A stretch of 64,000 nt of DNA. Origin: an uncultured Flavobacteriaceae bacterium (GTDB lineage Bacteria; Bacteroidota; Bacteroidia; Flavobacteriales; Flavobacteriaceae). The notes under the pieces were generated by a model. That model made no database searches and had not been told where the DNA came from. It worked only from the letters and a program-made list of their open reading frames with translations. Shown one piece after another: positions 10,402 through 19,706 of this stretch. The stretch lies in NCBI GenBank assembly GCA_943789305.1, contig CALSTP010000001.1, positions 1,443,178 to 1,507,177 on the forward strand, read 5' to 3'. Each line of letters starts with the position of its first letter. Within the stretch, counting starts at the first letter, position 1. A program made the translations under genes and the position numbers.

Positions 10402-10827
10402 ATGGAAGAGCAAATAATTCGCGATACTGTAATTAGCATTCTAAAAACTGGATACAAAATCAATGATGATTTATCATCACTATTCAAAAAATTTGACATC
10501 TCGTTACCACAGTTCAATGTTCTTCGTATCCTCAGAGGTCAAAAAGGAAAACCAGCTAATTTGTCAACGATTCAAGAGCGAATGATTCACAAAATGAGCA
10601 ATACTACTCGATTGATCGACAAACTTATTCTAAAAGGATTTGTAAAAAGAAATATATGCGAAAACAATCGTCGTAAAATTGAAATTTACATAACAAATAG
10701 CGGTCTACAATTATTAGATTCAATTGATGATCTGCTAGACAGCAAAGAAAGTTTTATTCTAGAAAAACTAAAACTTGATGAAAAAAAAGAACTAATTAGA
10801 ATACTTTCTAAAATACAAACTACATAA
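10402..10827 (+). CDS. MarR family transcriptional regulator
   Basis: Winged-helix pattern LPQFNVLRILRGQKGKPANLSTIQERMIHKMSNTTRLIDKLILKGFVKR. Confidence 0.88.
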   Translation: MEEQIIRDTVISILKTGYKINDDLSSLFKKFDISLPQFNVLRILRGQKGKPANLSTIQERMIHKMSNTTRLIDKLILKGFVKRNICENNRRKIEIYITNSGLQLLDSIDDLLDSKESFILEKLKLDEKKELIRILSKIQTT

Positions 10828-10860
10828 GTAAACTAAATATTAATATTAACATTCAAACAA

Positions 10861-11430
10861 ATGAAAAAGACAATTACATCATTATTTTTATTAACCGCAA
10901 TTCTTTTGAACCTTCAAAAGGCAGAAGCACAAGAAAAAAGAATTAATTTAACTGAAAGCTCCATCCATTGGTTAGCCAAAAAAGTAACAGGTCAACATGA
11001 GGGTAACATCAAAATCTATTCAGGAAATTTAGCCTATGACAAAGGAGTTCTTTCGGGTGGTTCTTTTGTTGTTGACATGAATTCTATAAACTGTACCGAC
11101 CTTGAGGGCGAATACAAAGGGAAATTAGAAGGACATTTAAAGTCAAATGATTTCTTTGGTGTTGCTGAACATCCTCAAGCTACATTGACTTTTACGGATG
11201 TAAAAGAAAAAGGAAATGGACTCTATAGCGTAACGGGAGATTTTACAATTAAAGGGAAAACCAATCCAGCAACTTTTGACCTTCAAATAAGTGAACAAAA
11301 CGCTACTGCAAAAGTTACTATCAATCGTTCACTCTATGACATTCGTTATGGATCCAAATCATTTTTTGATAATTTAGGAAACAAAATGATTTACGATGAT
11401 TTTGAATTAAACGTAAACTTAAAACTTTAA
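10861..11430 (+). CDS. YceI family exported protein
   Basis: Signal peptide; SIHWLAKKVTGQHEGNIKI…TITGDFTIKGKTNPATFDL-type pattern. Confidence 0.88.
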   Translation: MKKTITSLFLLTAILLNLQKAEAQEKRINLTESSIHWLAKKVTGQHEGNIKIYSGNLAYDKGVLSGGSFVVDMNSINCTDLEGEYKGKLEGHLKSNDFFGVAEHPQATLTFTDVKEKGNGLYSVTGDFTIKGKTNPATFDLQISEQNATAKVTINRSLYDIRYGSKSFFDNLGNKMIYDDFELNVNLKL

Positions 11431-11434
11431 AATT

Positions 11435-11518
11435 ATGAGAATTACAAGACCAAAATGTGGATGTGGAAATACTCAAAATCCTGAAGGGTATTGCGACGGA
11501 TCACACGTCAATAAATAA
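11435..11518 (+). CDS. 27-aa CDGSH-like mini-protein MRITRPKCGCGNTQNPEGYCDGSHVNK
   Basis: ORF 4 nt after the YceI gene; CxC-x9-CDGSH; not in ORF track. Confidence 0.55.
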   Translation: MRITRPKCGCGNTQNPEGYCDGSHVNK

Positions 11519-11553
11519 TTTCAAATTCATTGTATAAAAAATATTTTTTAGAC

Positions 11554-11561
11554 TATATTTG
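11554..11561 (+). promoter_or_regulatory. Bacteroidota -7 promoter element (TATATTTG) for trp leader
   Basis: TAnnTTTG consensus, with TTG at 11530-11532 as possible -33. Confidence 0.55.
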
Positions 11562-11566
11562 ATCCA

Positions 11567-11608
11567 ATGAAATTTTTTATAAGTACAATAGCATGGTGGA
11601 ACGAATAA
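11567..11608 (+). CDS. trpL: trp operon leader peptide MKFFISTIAWWNE
   Basis: Short ORF with tandem TGG TGG, between promoter-like element and terminator, upstream of trpE. Confidence 0.75.
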   Translation: MKFFISTIAWWNE

Positions 11609-11641
11609 ATCAATTATTAGTGATCTACGCTATTTAAACAT

Positions 11642-11675
11642 AAAAAAAGGCTTGTCATCACGACAAGCCTTTTTT
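11642..11675 (+). terminator. trp attenuator terminator
   Basis: AAAAAAGGCTTGTC-ATCAC-GACAAGCCTTTTTT, 12 nt before trpE ATG. Confidence 0.85.
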
Positions 11676-11687
11676 AATTTTAGTATT

Positions 11688-13088
11688 ATGGAAACATTTA
11701 ATTTACAATCTCAACATAAAAAAATACTTGCTGATACAATTACTCCTGTAAGCGCGTATCTGAAAATAAGGGATGTTTTTCCACACAGTTTACTTCTGGA
11801 GAGTAGTGACTATCATGCAAACAACAAAAACTTTTCTTATATCTGCTGTAATCCAATCGCCTCTATAACTCTAAAAAACAAACAACTTACAATTCACTAT
11901 CCTAATGGAAAAGTTTTGAATGAAATTTTAGATGAAAATGCAGATATTGCCCAGCGTATTGATCAATTTTCACAACAATTCAAAAGTGAAGATTATCCTT
12001 TTAAGTTCATAAGCAATGGTCTTTTTGGATACATCGCTCATGATGCGGTAGAATTTTTTGAGAATTTAAAACTCAATAAAGAAAAAAAAGGCCTAGAAAT
12101 TCCTGACATCCATTATGCAGTTTATCAAAATATAATTGCCATCAGTTTATTCAATCATGAGGCCCATTTATTTTCTCACCTTTATCGAGGAGAGCATAAT
12201 CTTAAAGAAATTGAACAACTCCTTCATGCAAAAAACAGCACCCAGTTTAATTTTGAAAAAGTTGGAGAAAAAACCTCGAACCTAACGGACAAGGAGTTCA
12301 TAGAATTTGTAAACAAGGGAAAACAACATTGCTACCGTGGTGATGTTTTTCAACTCGTACTTTCTCGACGTTTTTTACAAAAATTCAAAGGAGATGAATT
12401 TAATGTTTACCGAACTCTTCGATCTGTGAACCCCTCGCCATATTTATTCTTTTTTGACTATGGAGACTTCAAAATTTTTGGGAGCTCACCAGAGGCTCAA
12501 ATTATAGTAGATCAAGGAAAAGCTGAGATTCATCCCATTGCAGGGACTTTTAAAAGAACTGGAAATGATCAGGAGGATGAACGAGCCGCTTTGGAACTTT
12601 CCAAAGATCCAAAAGAAAACAGCGAACATGTTATGTTGGTTGACTTGGCACGAAATGATTTAAGCAGAAACGGTTCAAATGTTAAAATTGAAAAAAATAG
12701 AGAAGTTCAGTTTTTCTCTCATGTAATACATCTTGTATCCAAAGTTACCTGCAAAATAAAAGAGGCAGCAAAAACTTTTCAAATAGTAGTCGATACATTC
12801 CCAGCTGGAACTCTCAGTGGAGCTCCCAAACACAATGCATTAAAACTTATCGATCGATACGAAAAAACAAAAAGAAATTTTTATGGCGGAGCAATTGGAT
12901 ATATGGATTTTAATGGGAATTTTAATCATGCCATTATCATTCGATCTTTCTTATCAAAAAATCGAGAATTACATTACCAAGCTGGCGCAGGAATTGTTGC
13001 TGATTCCGTACCTGAAAAAGAACTTCAAGAAGTATACAATAAATTAGGTGCTTTAGACAAAGCGTTGTCCTTAGCCGAAGAAATCTAA
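11688..13088 (+). CDS. trpE: Anthranilate synthase component I
   Basis: VFQLVLSRRF, IAGTFKRTGNDQEDERAALELSKDPKENSEHVMLVDLARNDL, FPAGTLSGAPK. Confidence 0.95.
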   Translation: METFNLQSQHKKILADTITPVSAYLKIRDVFPHSLLLESSDYHANNKNFSYICCNPIASITLKNKQLTIHYPNGKVLNEILDENADIAQRIDQFSQQFKSEDYPFKFISNGLFGYIAHDAVEFFENLKLNKEKKGLEIPDIHYAVYQNIIAISLFNHEAHLFSHLYRGEHNLKEIEQLLHAKNSTQFNFEKVGEKTSNLTDKEFIEFVNKGKQHCYRGDVFQLVLSRRFLQKFKGDEFNVYRTLRSVNPSPYLFFFDYGDFKIFGSSPEAQIIVDQGKAEIHPIAGTFKRTGNDQEDERAALELSKDPKENSEHVMLVDLARNDLSRNGSNVKIEKNREVQFFSHVIHLVSKVTCKIKEAAKTFQIVVDTFPAGTLSGAPKHNALKLIDRYEKTKRNFYGGAIGYMDFNGNFNHAIIIRSFLSKNRELHYQAGAGIVADSVPEKELQEVYNKLGALDKALSLAEEI

Positions 13089-13089
13089 T

Positions 13090-13653
13090 ATGAAAAAAAT
13101 ATTCCTAATAGACAATTACGATTCATTTACCTACAACCTGGTTCATTACTTAGAAGAATTGGGATGCAAAGTAACCGTTAAACGTAATGATCAATTCGAG
13201 CTGGATGAACTCGAAAATTTTGAATACATCTTACTATCACCTGGCCCTGGAATTCCAGAAGAATCTGGTCTACTAAAAGCTGCTATAGAGAGATATGCAC
13301 CTACCAAAAACATACTTGGAGTTTGCTTGGGGCAACAAGCTATAGGAGAAGTTTTTGGGGCTAAATTGATAAACCTTGATAAAGTTTATCACGGAATTTC
13401 AACTCCGGTAAGTGTTTCAACAGAAGATCCTCTTTTCGAAGGAATTCCAAAAAACTTTGAAGTTGGCCGTTATCACTCATGGGTTGTAGGCTTGCCTCTT
13501 CCTGAAGTATTGATTCCGACTTCTTTTGATTCTGAAGGGCAATTAATGTCTTTACGACACAAAACCTATAAAGTAAGTGCTGTTCAATATCATCCTGAAT
13601 CGGTCCTAACTCCACACGGGAAAAAAATAATTGAAAACTGGATAAATTCATAA
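13090..13653 (+). CDS. trpG: Anthranilate synthase component II (glutamine amidotransferase)
   Basis: DNYDSFTYNLVHYL, SPGPGIP, GVCLGQQ, QYHPESV. Confidence 0.95.
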   Translation: MKKIFLIDNYDSFTYNLVHYLEELGCKVTVKRNDQFELDELENFEYILLSPGPGIPEESGLLKAAIERYAPTKNILGVCLGQQAIGEVFGAKLINLDKVYHGISTPVSVSTEDPLFEGIPKNFEVGRYHSWVVGLPLPEVLIPTSFDSEGQLMSLRHKTYKVSAVQYHPESVLTPHGKKIIENWINS

Positions 13654-13657
13654 GCTC

Positions 13658-14653
13658 ATGAAAACAGTATTGAATAGATTAATCAAACACGAGCAACTTT
13701 CAAAAGAAGAAGCGCGAGAAATGATTATCAACATTGCCGATGGGAAATATAACAAATGTCAAATTGCATCTTTCTTAACAGTTTATATGATGCGTAGTAT
13801 TGGTTTAGACGAACTCGAAGGTTTTAGATCTGCATTATTGGAGCTATGCATTGCAGTCGATTTGAAAGAATTTGAAACCATTGATTTGTGTGGGACTGGA
13901 GGGGATGGAAAAGACACTTTTAATATTTCAACGCTCTCCTCTTTTGTTACCGCTGGCGCAGGTATAAAAGTTGCGAAACACGGAAATTACGGAGTCTCTT
14001 CTGGTTGTGGATCGAGTAATGTTTTAGAACATTTAGGGGTTCATTTTTCAAATGAGGAAGATTTTTTGAAACGCTGTGTTGATCAGGCAGGAATTTGTGT
14101 TTTACATGCTCCTCTTTTTCATCCAGCAATGAAAAACGTAGCTCCAGTTAGAAGAGACTTAGGGGTTAAAACTTTTTTTAATATGCTAGGTCCTTTGGTA
14201 AATCCTTCTTTTCCAAAAAATCAATTGACCGGTGTTTTCAATTTAGAATTGGCTCGACTCTACCATTATCTATTTCAAAAAACAAATCAAAACTTTACAG
14301 TGCTCTATGCCTTGGAAGGTTATGATGAAATATCGCTGACGGGTTCAACAAAGGCATTCAGAAACCATAGTGAACAAATTTTAACTCCTGCCGATTTTGG
14401 AGTCAAAGCAGTTAGCCCCTCTGAAATCACTGGAGGAGAAAACGTAGCTTCCTCTGCAGAGATTTTCATGAATATAATTCAAAACAAAGGAACAAAAGCC
14501 CAAACCAATGTAGTTTGCGCCAATGCTGGAATGGCTATTGCAACAGCGTTACAATCAACACCACAAGATGGTTTTGAAAAAGCGAAAGAATCTCTTCTTT
14601 CGGGAAAAGCATTTGAAGCATTGAAAAAACTACAAAAACTAAGCAAGCAATGA
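13658..14653 (+). CDS. trpD: Anthranilate phosphoribosyltransferase
   Basis: DLCGTGGDGKDTFNISTLSSFV, KHGNYGVSSGCGSSNVLEHLG. Confidence 0.95.
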   Translation: MKTVLNRLIKHEQLSKEEAREMIINIADGKYNKCQIASFLTVYMMRSIGLDELEGFRSALLELCIAVDLKEFETIDLCGTGGDGKDTFNISTLSSFVTAGAGIKVAKHGNYGVSSGCGSSNVLEHLGVHFSNEEDFLKRCVDQAGICVLHAPLFHPAMKNVAPVRRDLGVKTFFNMLGPLVNPSFPKNQLTGVFNLELARLYHYLFQKTNQNFTVLYALEGYDEISLTGSTKAFRNHSEQILTPADFGVKAVSPSEITGGENVASSAEIFMNIIQNKGTKAQTNVVCANAGMAIATALQSTPQDGFEKAKESLLSGKAFEALKKLQKLSKQ

Positions 14654-15441
14654 CTATTTTAGATAAAATTATTGCAGACAAGAAAGTTGAAGTTAATCAG
14701 AGAAAAAAACTCTTTCCACTTGATTTCTGGGAAAAATCATCCCTATTCGAAAGAGATACGTATTCTATCACTTCTTTATTACGATCCAATAGAACAGGAA
14801 TCATCGCTGAACACAAAAGACGTTCTCCATCAAAACAGAACATCAACAGTTCTTTATCTGTAATTGATGTCGCAAAAGGATATGAGGCCGCTGGAGTTTC
14901 AGGGATGTCTATTTTGACTGATGGAAAATATTTTGGAGGATCTCTCGAAGATTTGAACTTGGCTCGAGCTGTAACTCAACTACCTTTGTTGAGAAAAGAG
15001 TTCATTGTTGATGAATATCAAGTTCTAGAAGCAAAGGCTCATGGGGCTGATTTAATTTTACTCATAGCAGCAGTACTTTCGAGAAAAGAAATTGAATCTC
15101 TATCCACTTTTGCTCAGTCTCTTGGACTTGAAGTTTTGTTGGAAGTGCACAATTTGGAAGAAATAGAAAAATCGATAATGCCTTCTTTAAATCTGCTAGG
15201 TGTGAACAACAGAAACCTAAAAACCTTTGAAGTGAATCTGGACACCAGTAGAGAACTAGCCGAAAAGATTCCTTCAGATTTTATAAAAGTTTCTGAAAGT
15301 GGAATCAATAAAACGGAATCTATAAGGGATCTTAAAAAATACGGATATCAAGGATTTTTAGTGGGCGAAAATTTTATGAAAACGGATGATCCCGGTCAAA
15401 GTGCGGTTGAATTCATAAAAACCATCAATGATGAAGCTTAA
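14650..15441 (+). CDS. trpC: Indole-3-glycerol phosphate synthase
   Basis: IIAEHKRRSPSKQNIN, LLRKEFIVDEYQ, VNNRNLKTFEV. Confidence 0.95.
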   Translation: MTILDKIIADKKVEVNQRKKLFPLDFWEKSSLFERDTYSITSLLRSNRTGIIAEHKRRSPSKQNINSSLSVIDVAKGYEAAGVSGMSILTDGKYFGGSLEDLNLARAVTQLPLLRKEFIVDEYQVLEAKAHGADLILLIAAVLSRKEIESLSTFAQSLGLEVLLEVHNLEEIEKSIMPSLNLLGVNNRNLKTFEVNLDTSRELAEKIPSDFIKVSESGINKTESIRDLKKYGYQGFLVGENFMKTDDPGQSAVEFIKTINDEA

Positions 15442-16048
15442 AATATGTGGAATGCGTGAACCTCAAAATATTAACGCCATAGCTGCTTTAGCACCCAATT
15501 ACATGGGATTTATTTTTTGGGAACCTTCATCTCGTTACGTAAACCAAAGTACTCCTGCATTAACTAAAAAAATTAAAAAAACGGGGGTGTTTGTAGATGC
15601 CTCCCTCGACTATATTGAACAAAGCATCAACGAACATAAACTTCAAGCTGTTCAATTACACGGAAAAGAAACTTCGGTACACTGCAAAGAGGTTCAGAAT
15701 TTGGGAGTTGAGGTAATCAAAGCATTCAGTATCCGAGATGAGTTTAACTTTTCTGAACTAGAGGTTTATGAAAACTGTTGTGATTTTTTCCTTTTTGATA
15801 CTAAGGGTGGGCTTCCTGGCGGGAACGGTTATCGTTTTGATTGGTCCATACTAAAAACTTATCCCTCTAAAAAACCTTTTTTCCTTAGTGGAGGAATTGG
15901 AATCGAAAACGTTGAAGAACTTCAAAAATTGATAAAAACCAATTTACCGCTTTATGCTATTGATGTGAATAGTAAATTTGAAAGTGCCCCAGCAATCAAA
16001 AAAATTAAAGAATTAAAACAATTTAAAAACGAATTGTATGAACTATAA
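15428..16048 (+). CDS. trpF: Phosphoribosylanthranilate isomerase
   Basis: LKICGMREPQNI, VQLHGKE, FDTKGGLPGGNGYRFDW. Confidence 0.93.
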   Translation: MMKLKICGMREPQNINAIAALAPNYMGFIFWEPSSRYVNQSTPALTKKIKKTGVFVDASLDYIEQSINEHKLQAVQLHGKETSVHCKEVQNLGVEVIKAFSIRDEFNFSELEVYENCCDFFLFDTKGGLPGGNGYRFDWSILKTYPSKKPFFLSGGIGIENVEELQKLIKTNLPLYAIDVNSKFESAPAIKKIKELKQFKNELYEL

Positions 16049-17219
16049 TGTAGATGAAAAAGGATATTACGGTGATTTTGGCGGAGCATTTATTCCCGAA
16101 ATGCTTTATCCCAATGTTGCTGAATTGAAAAATAATTATCTGAAAATTACTGCAGAACCAGAATTTAAAAAAGAATTTGATGCCTTATTAAAAAATTATG
16201 TTGGAAGACCAACCCCTCTATATTTCGCAAAACGTTTGTCTGAAAAATACAATACAAAAATCTACCTTAAACGGGAAGACTTGTGTCATACAGGAGCACA
16301 CAAGGTAAACAATACCATTGGTCAAATCCTTTTAGCTAAGCGCTTGGGTAAAAACAGAATCATCGCCGAGACTGGGGCAGGTCAACACGGGGTTGCTACC
16401 GCAACGGTTTGTGCATTGATGGGTATTGAATGCATCGTTTATATGGGTGAACTCGACATCAAACGCCAAGCGCCCAATGTAGCTCGAATGAAAATGTTGG
16501 GAGCAGAAGTTCGTCCTGCACAATCGGGAAGTAAAACCCTTAAAGATGCAACCAACGAGGCCATCAGAGATTGGATTAACAACCCCGTTGACACACACTA
16601 CATCATCGGATCTGTCGTAGGGCCGCATCCCTACCCTGACATGGTAGCCCGTTTTCAATCCGTAATTAGTGAAGAAGTAAAAACCCAGCTCCTAGAACTC
16701 GAAGGACGAGACTATCCCGATCATGTAATTGCATGTGTTGGTGGTGGTAGCAACGCTGCAGGTTTATACTATCATTACCTCAACGACAACCGAGTTAACA
16801 TCATCGCAGTGGAGGCAGCTGGAAAAGGAATTTACTCTGGAGAAAGCGCAGCAACTTCTGCCCTAGGAAAAGAGGGAATCATTCACGGAAGTAAAACACT
16901 TTTGATGCAAACTGATGATGGACAAATTACAGAACCTTACTCCATTTCGGCTGGACTTGACTATCCAGGTGTTGGTCCCATGCATGCACATCTTTTTAGA
17001 AGCAAACGTGCCGAATTTATCTCAGTTCCCGATCAAGAAGCAATGGACTGGGGGCTAACGCTCTCTCAATTGGAAGGGATAATTCCTGCAATAGAAACAG
17101 CCCACGCTTTTGCAGCTTTAGATATACGCAAATTTGGAACCGAAGAAATAGTTGTTTTCAACTGCTCGGGACGTGGAGACAAAGATTTAGAAACCTACAT
17201 CAATTACTTTAAGCTCTAA
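16038..17219 (+). CDS. trpB: Tryptophan synthase beta chain
   Basis: GRPTPLYFAKRLSE, KREDLCHTGAHKVNNTIGQ, CVGGGSNAAG. Confidence 0.97.
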   Translation: MNYNVDEKGYYGDFGGAFIPEMLYPNVAELKNNYLKITAEPEFKKEFDALLKNYVGRPTPLYFAKRLSEKYNTKIYLKREDLCHTGAHKVNNTIGQILLAKRLGKNRIIAETGAGQHGVATATVCALMGIECIVYMGELDIKRQAPNVARMKMLGAEVRPAQSGSKTLKDATNEAIRDWINNPVDTHYIIGSVVGPHPYPDMVARFQSVISEEVKTQLLELEGRDYPDHVIACVGGGSNAAGLYYHYLNDNRVNIIAVEAAGKGIYSGESAATSALGKEGIIHGSKTLLMQTDDGQITEPYSISAGLDYPGVGPMHAHLFRSKRAEFISVPDQEAMDWGLTLSQLEGIIPAIETAHAFAALDIRKFGTEEIVVFNCSGRGDKDLETYINYFKL

Positions 17220-17235
17220 AACAAGACTACTAAAA

Positions 17236-18006
17236 ATGAAACAAAATAGAATAAACCTTAAATTTCAGGAAGATAAAAAACTACTTTCCATCTATTTTTC
17301 TGCAGGCTTTCCAAATCTTGATGATACCGTTCCCATTTTAAGAAATTTAGAAGCTGCAGGAGTAGACATGGTTGAAATTGGTCTTCCATTTTCTGATCCC
17401 CTTGCAGATGGTCCTACCATTCAAGAAAGTTCGACAAAAGCCTTACGCAATGGTATGACAACAGAAAAATTATTTACCCAACTCGAAGGTATTCGAAAGT
17501 ATATTGATATTCCTTTAGTACTTATGGGCTATTTTAACCCCATGATGCAATACGGAATTGAGAAATTTTGCCAACGCTGTGAGACCATTGGCATCGACGG
17601 ACTCATCATCCCCGATTTACCCGTAGATGTTTATCATAAGCGGTACAAAAACCTATTTGACCAACACGGACTTTACAATATGTTTTTGATTACCCCTCAA
17701 ACTTCAGACGAGCGAATTCGCTACATCGATCAGGTATCGAATGGATTTATCTACATGGTATCGAGTGCAGCGGTAACGGGCGCTCAAAACACCTTTGGAG
17801 CAACACAAACCTCTTATTTCGAGCGCATTGCAAACATGAACCTCAACACCCCAACCGTTGTAGGTTTTGGAATTAGTAATGCAGCTACTTACACCGCCGC
17901 TACTACCCACTCAAAAGGCGCGATTATTGGTTCAGCTTTTATTAAATTTTTAGAGGAAAAAGGGGTCGATCGGATTGAATCTTTCATCAAAACCATTAAA
18001 GGTTAA
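17236..18006 (+). CDS. trpA: Tryptophan synthase alpha chain
   Basis: VEIGLPFSDPLADGPTIQESSTKAL, GLIIPDLPV, VGFGISN. Confidence 0.97.
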   Translation: MKQNRINLKFQEDKKLLSIYFSAGFPNLDDTVPILRNLEAAGVDMVEIGLPFSDPLADGPTIQESSTKALRNGMTTEKLFTQLEGIRKYIDIPLVLMGYFNPMMQYGIEKFCQRCETIGIDGLIIPDLPVDVYHKRYKNLFDQHGLYNMFLITPQTSDERIRYIDQVSNGFIYMVSSAAVTGAQNTFGATQTSYFERIANMNLNTPTVVGFGISNAATYTAATTHSKGAIIGSAFIKFLEEKGVDRIESFIKTIKG

Positions 18007-18655
18007 AAACAACTCTGTATTGTTCCACTCTAAAATCTAGGGTATTGTAGTTTGGGTCACGTTGCTTAGCCTTTTTGTAAGCCTGCATACTCCCAATTGC
18101 AAGGTTAGCAGTTCCAGACGGTGCTGTTAGGCTGTGTGTTTTTATGTTTCTCCCTGCCCAATTAAACTGATGTATTTTGGGAACTTGATTATCCAAACAA
18201 TCAAAAAGAATCTTTGCCTTCTTCAAAATTTTACGAAAAAAATACTCAGGTCCATTTTTACTATTCCCACCTATAAAAATCAAGGAATCAACTTTGGGGT
18301 GTTGCTCCAAAATGGAAAGGATATCTCGAAGCTGAACATCTTGCATTCCCAAGTCAGATGCATCAATTTTATGGCGATATGCTCCCCCTACAATATCGCA
18401 AATTCCAAACCGCTCGTGTTTCAGAAAGGCTTTGCGCTGTTCAATAGCAAAATGAGTATTTTCAAAATCAAGTTTTAAATCATACAAACGATTCCAAATC
18501 TTCCATAGCATTCCATTGCTGCTGCCATAACAAAAATCCACATCTTGGGCGTTCAAGTTACCTGTTGAAAAACGCGGAGGGGGTAATGTACCTACAATCA
18601 AACGAGTAGCAGTTTCAGGAATGAAGGGTGGGTAAGAATGTTTATTAAACCACAT
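17996..18655 (-). CDS. Uracil-DNA glycosylase-like family protein
   Basis: RLIVGTLPPPRF…FCYGSSNGMLWKIW…GICDIV…TAPSGTAN pattern. Confidence 0.65.
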   Translation of the reverse strand: MWFNKHSYPPFIPETATRLIVGTLPPPRFSTGNLNAQDVDFCYGSSNGMLWKIWNRLYDLKLDFENTHFAIEQRKAFLKHERFGICDIVGGAYRHKIDASDLGMQDVQLRDILSILEQHPKVDSLIFIGGNSKNGPEYFFRKILKKAKILFDCLDNQVPKIHQFNWAGRNIKTHSLTAPSGTANLAIGSMQAYKKAKQRDPNYNTLDFRVEQYRVVFNL

Positions 18656-18709
18656 ATTTGGAGTTTAGGATAAAAATAAATATTTTAGAGGAAAGATAAT
18701 CAACTACTT

Positions 18710-18817
18710 ATGGGAAAAGGAGATAAAAAAACAAAGCGTGGAAAAATAACTAGAGGTACCTACGGGGCACGTCGAAGTCGAAAAAAACACAAACTAAGAA
18801 AAAAGGCAAAAGCCTGA
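18710..18817 (+). CDS. 30S ribosomal protein THX (bTHX)
   Basis: MGKGDKKTKRGKITRGTYGARRSRKKHKLRKKAKA; too short for ORF track. Confidence 0.85.
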   Translation: MGKGDKKTKRGKITRGTYGARRSRKKHKLRKKAKA

Positions 18818-18866
18818 TTCCAAAACCTTTGAATGAATAGCGAATTTAGTTGGGGAATAAACCTTT

Positions 18867-19628
18867 TTAACGAATGAAAACGGGCTGGTTTTCGTTCAAA
18901 GTATGCTCTTCGCTGTATTGATACCCATCGGTATTAAAACCTAAGAGATCCGTTTTATTTTTACAGTCGTTATCAATTACATAACGTACCATCATACCTC
19001 GCGCTTTTTTGGCGAAAAAAGAGATGATTTTGAGTTTTCCGTTTTTAAAATCTTTGAATTGAGGGGTAATTATTTCAGCCTTTAAAGTTTTATCATCAAT
19101 TGCATTGAAGTATTCATTACTTGCTAGGTTAATTAAGTTTTTATTTTGTCCCATTTCTTCATTTAAGGCTTCTGCAACCTTTTGTTTCCAAAATTCAGGA
19201 AGATTTTTTTTTGTGCCAACTGAAAATTTAGTCCCCATCTCAAGGCGATAGGCCTGAATCAGATCCATAGGTTTGAGTAAACCATACAAACCGGATAAAA
19301 TTCTAAGTTGACTTTGAAGTTGTTCTATTTTATATGAAGGGAGACTGTAAACATCTAGACCCGTGTATACGTCACCGTCAAAAGTGTAGACTGCTGGTCG
19401 TGCGTTTTGACTGGTAAAAGGTAATTCAAATGCTTGATTTCTGTCCCAGTTTAATTGAGATAAGTTTTCAGAAATCCCCATGAGTTTTCCTAAAGATTTT
19501 ACCGATTTTTTTTTCAATAAACTATTGATCCGCTCAGCCTCACTTAAAAATAATGGAAGCGTAAATGTTGATTTAGGTAATGTTTTTTCAAAATTAAGAG
19601 ACTTTGCCGGTGAGATAATCATTTTCAT
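18867..19628 (-). CDS. yaaA: Peroxide stress protein YaaA (DUF328)
   Basis: MKMIISPAKSLNFE, ARPAVYTFDGDVYTGLD, FFAKKARGMMVRY. Confidence 0.92.
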   Translation of the reverse strand: MKMIISPAKSLNFEKTLPKSTFTLPLFLSEAERINSLLKKKSVKSLGKLMGISENLSQLNWDRNQAFELPFTSQNARPAVYTFDGDVYTGLDVYSLPSYKIEQLQSQLRILSGLYGLLKPMDLIQAYRLEMGTKFSVGTKKNLPEFWKQKVAEALNEEMGQNKNLINLASNEYFNAIDDKTLKAEIITPQFKDFKNGKLKIISFFAKKARGMMVRYVIDNDCKNKTDLLGFNTDGYQYSEEHTLNENQPVFIR

Positions 19629-19706
19629 AGAACATCATTTTAATCAAATGTAAGAGGGTTAGATGAAAATTGCAAATCATACGAATTCTAACATTTTATA
19701 TCCACA

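Noticed and set aside
11652-11687. N-terminal extension of TrpE (MSSRQAFFNFSI)
   Set aside because: It is the terminator hairpin read in frame; ATG at 11688 is the natural start.
16332-16658. Antisense ORF in trpB, and similar ones in trpA, ftsH, valS, gpmI, nqrE/F
   Set aside because: Fully opposite strongly conserved genes with no protein-family signal of their own.
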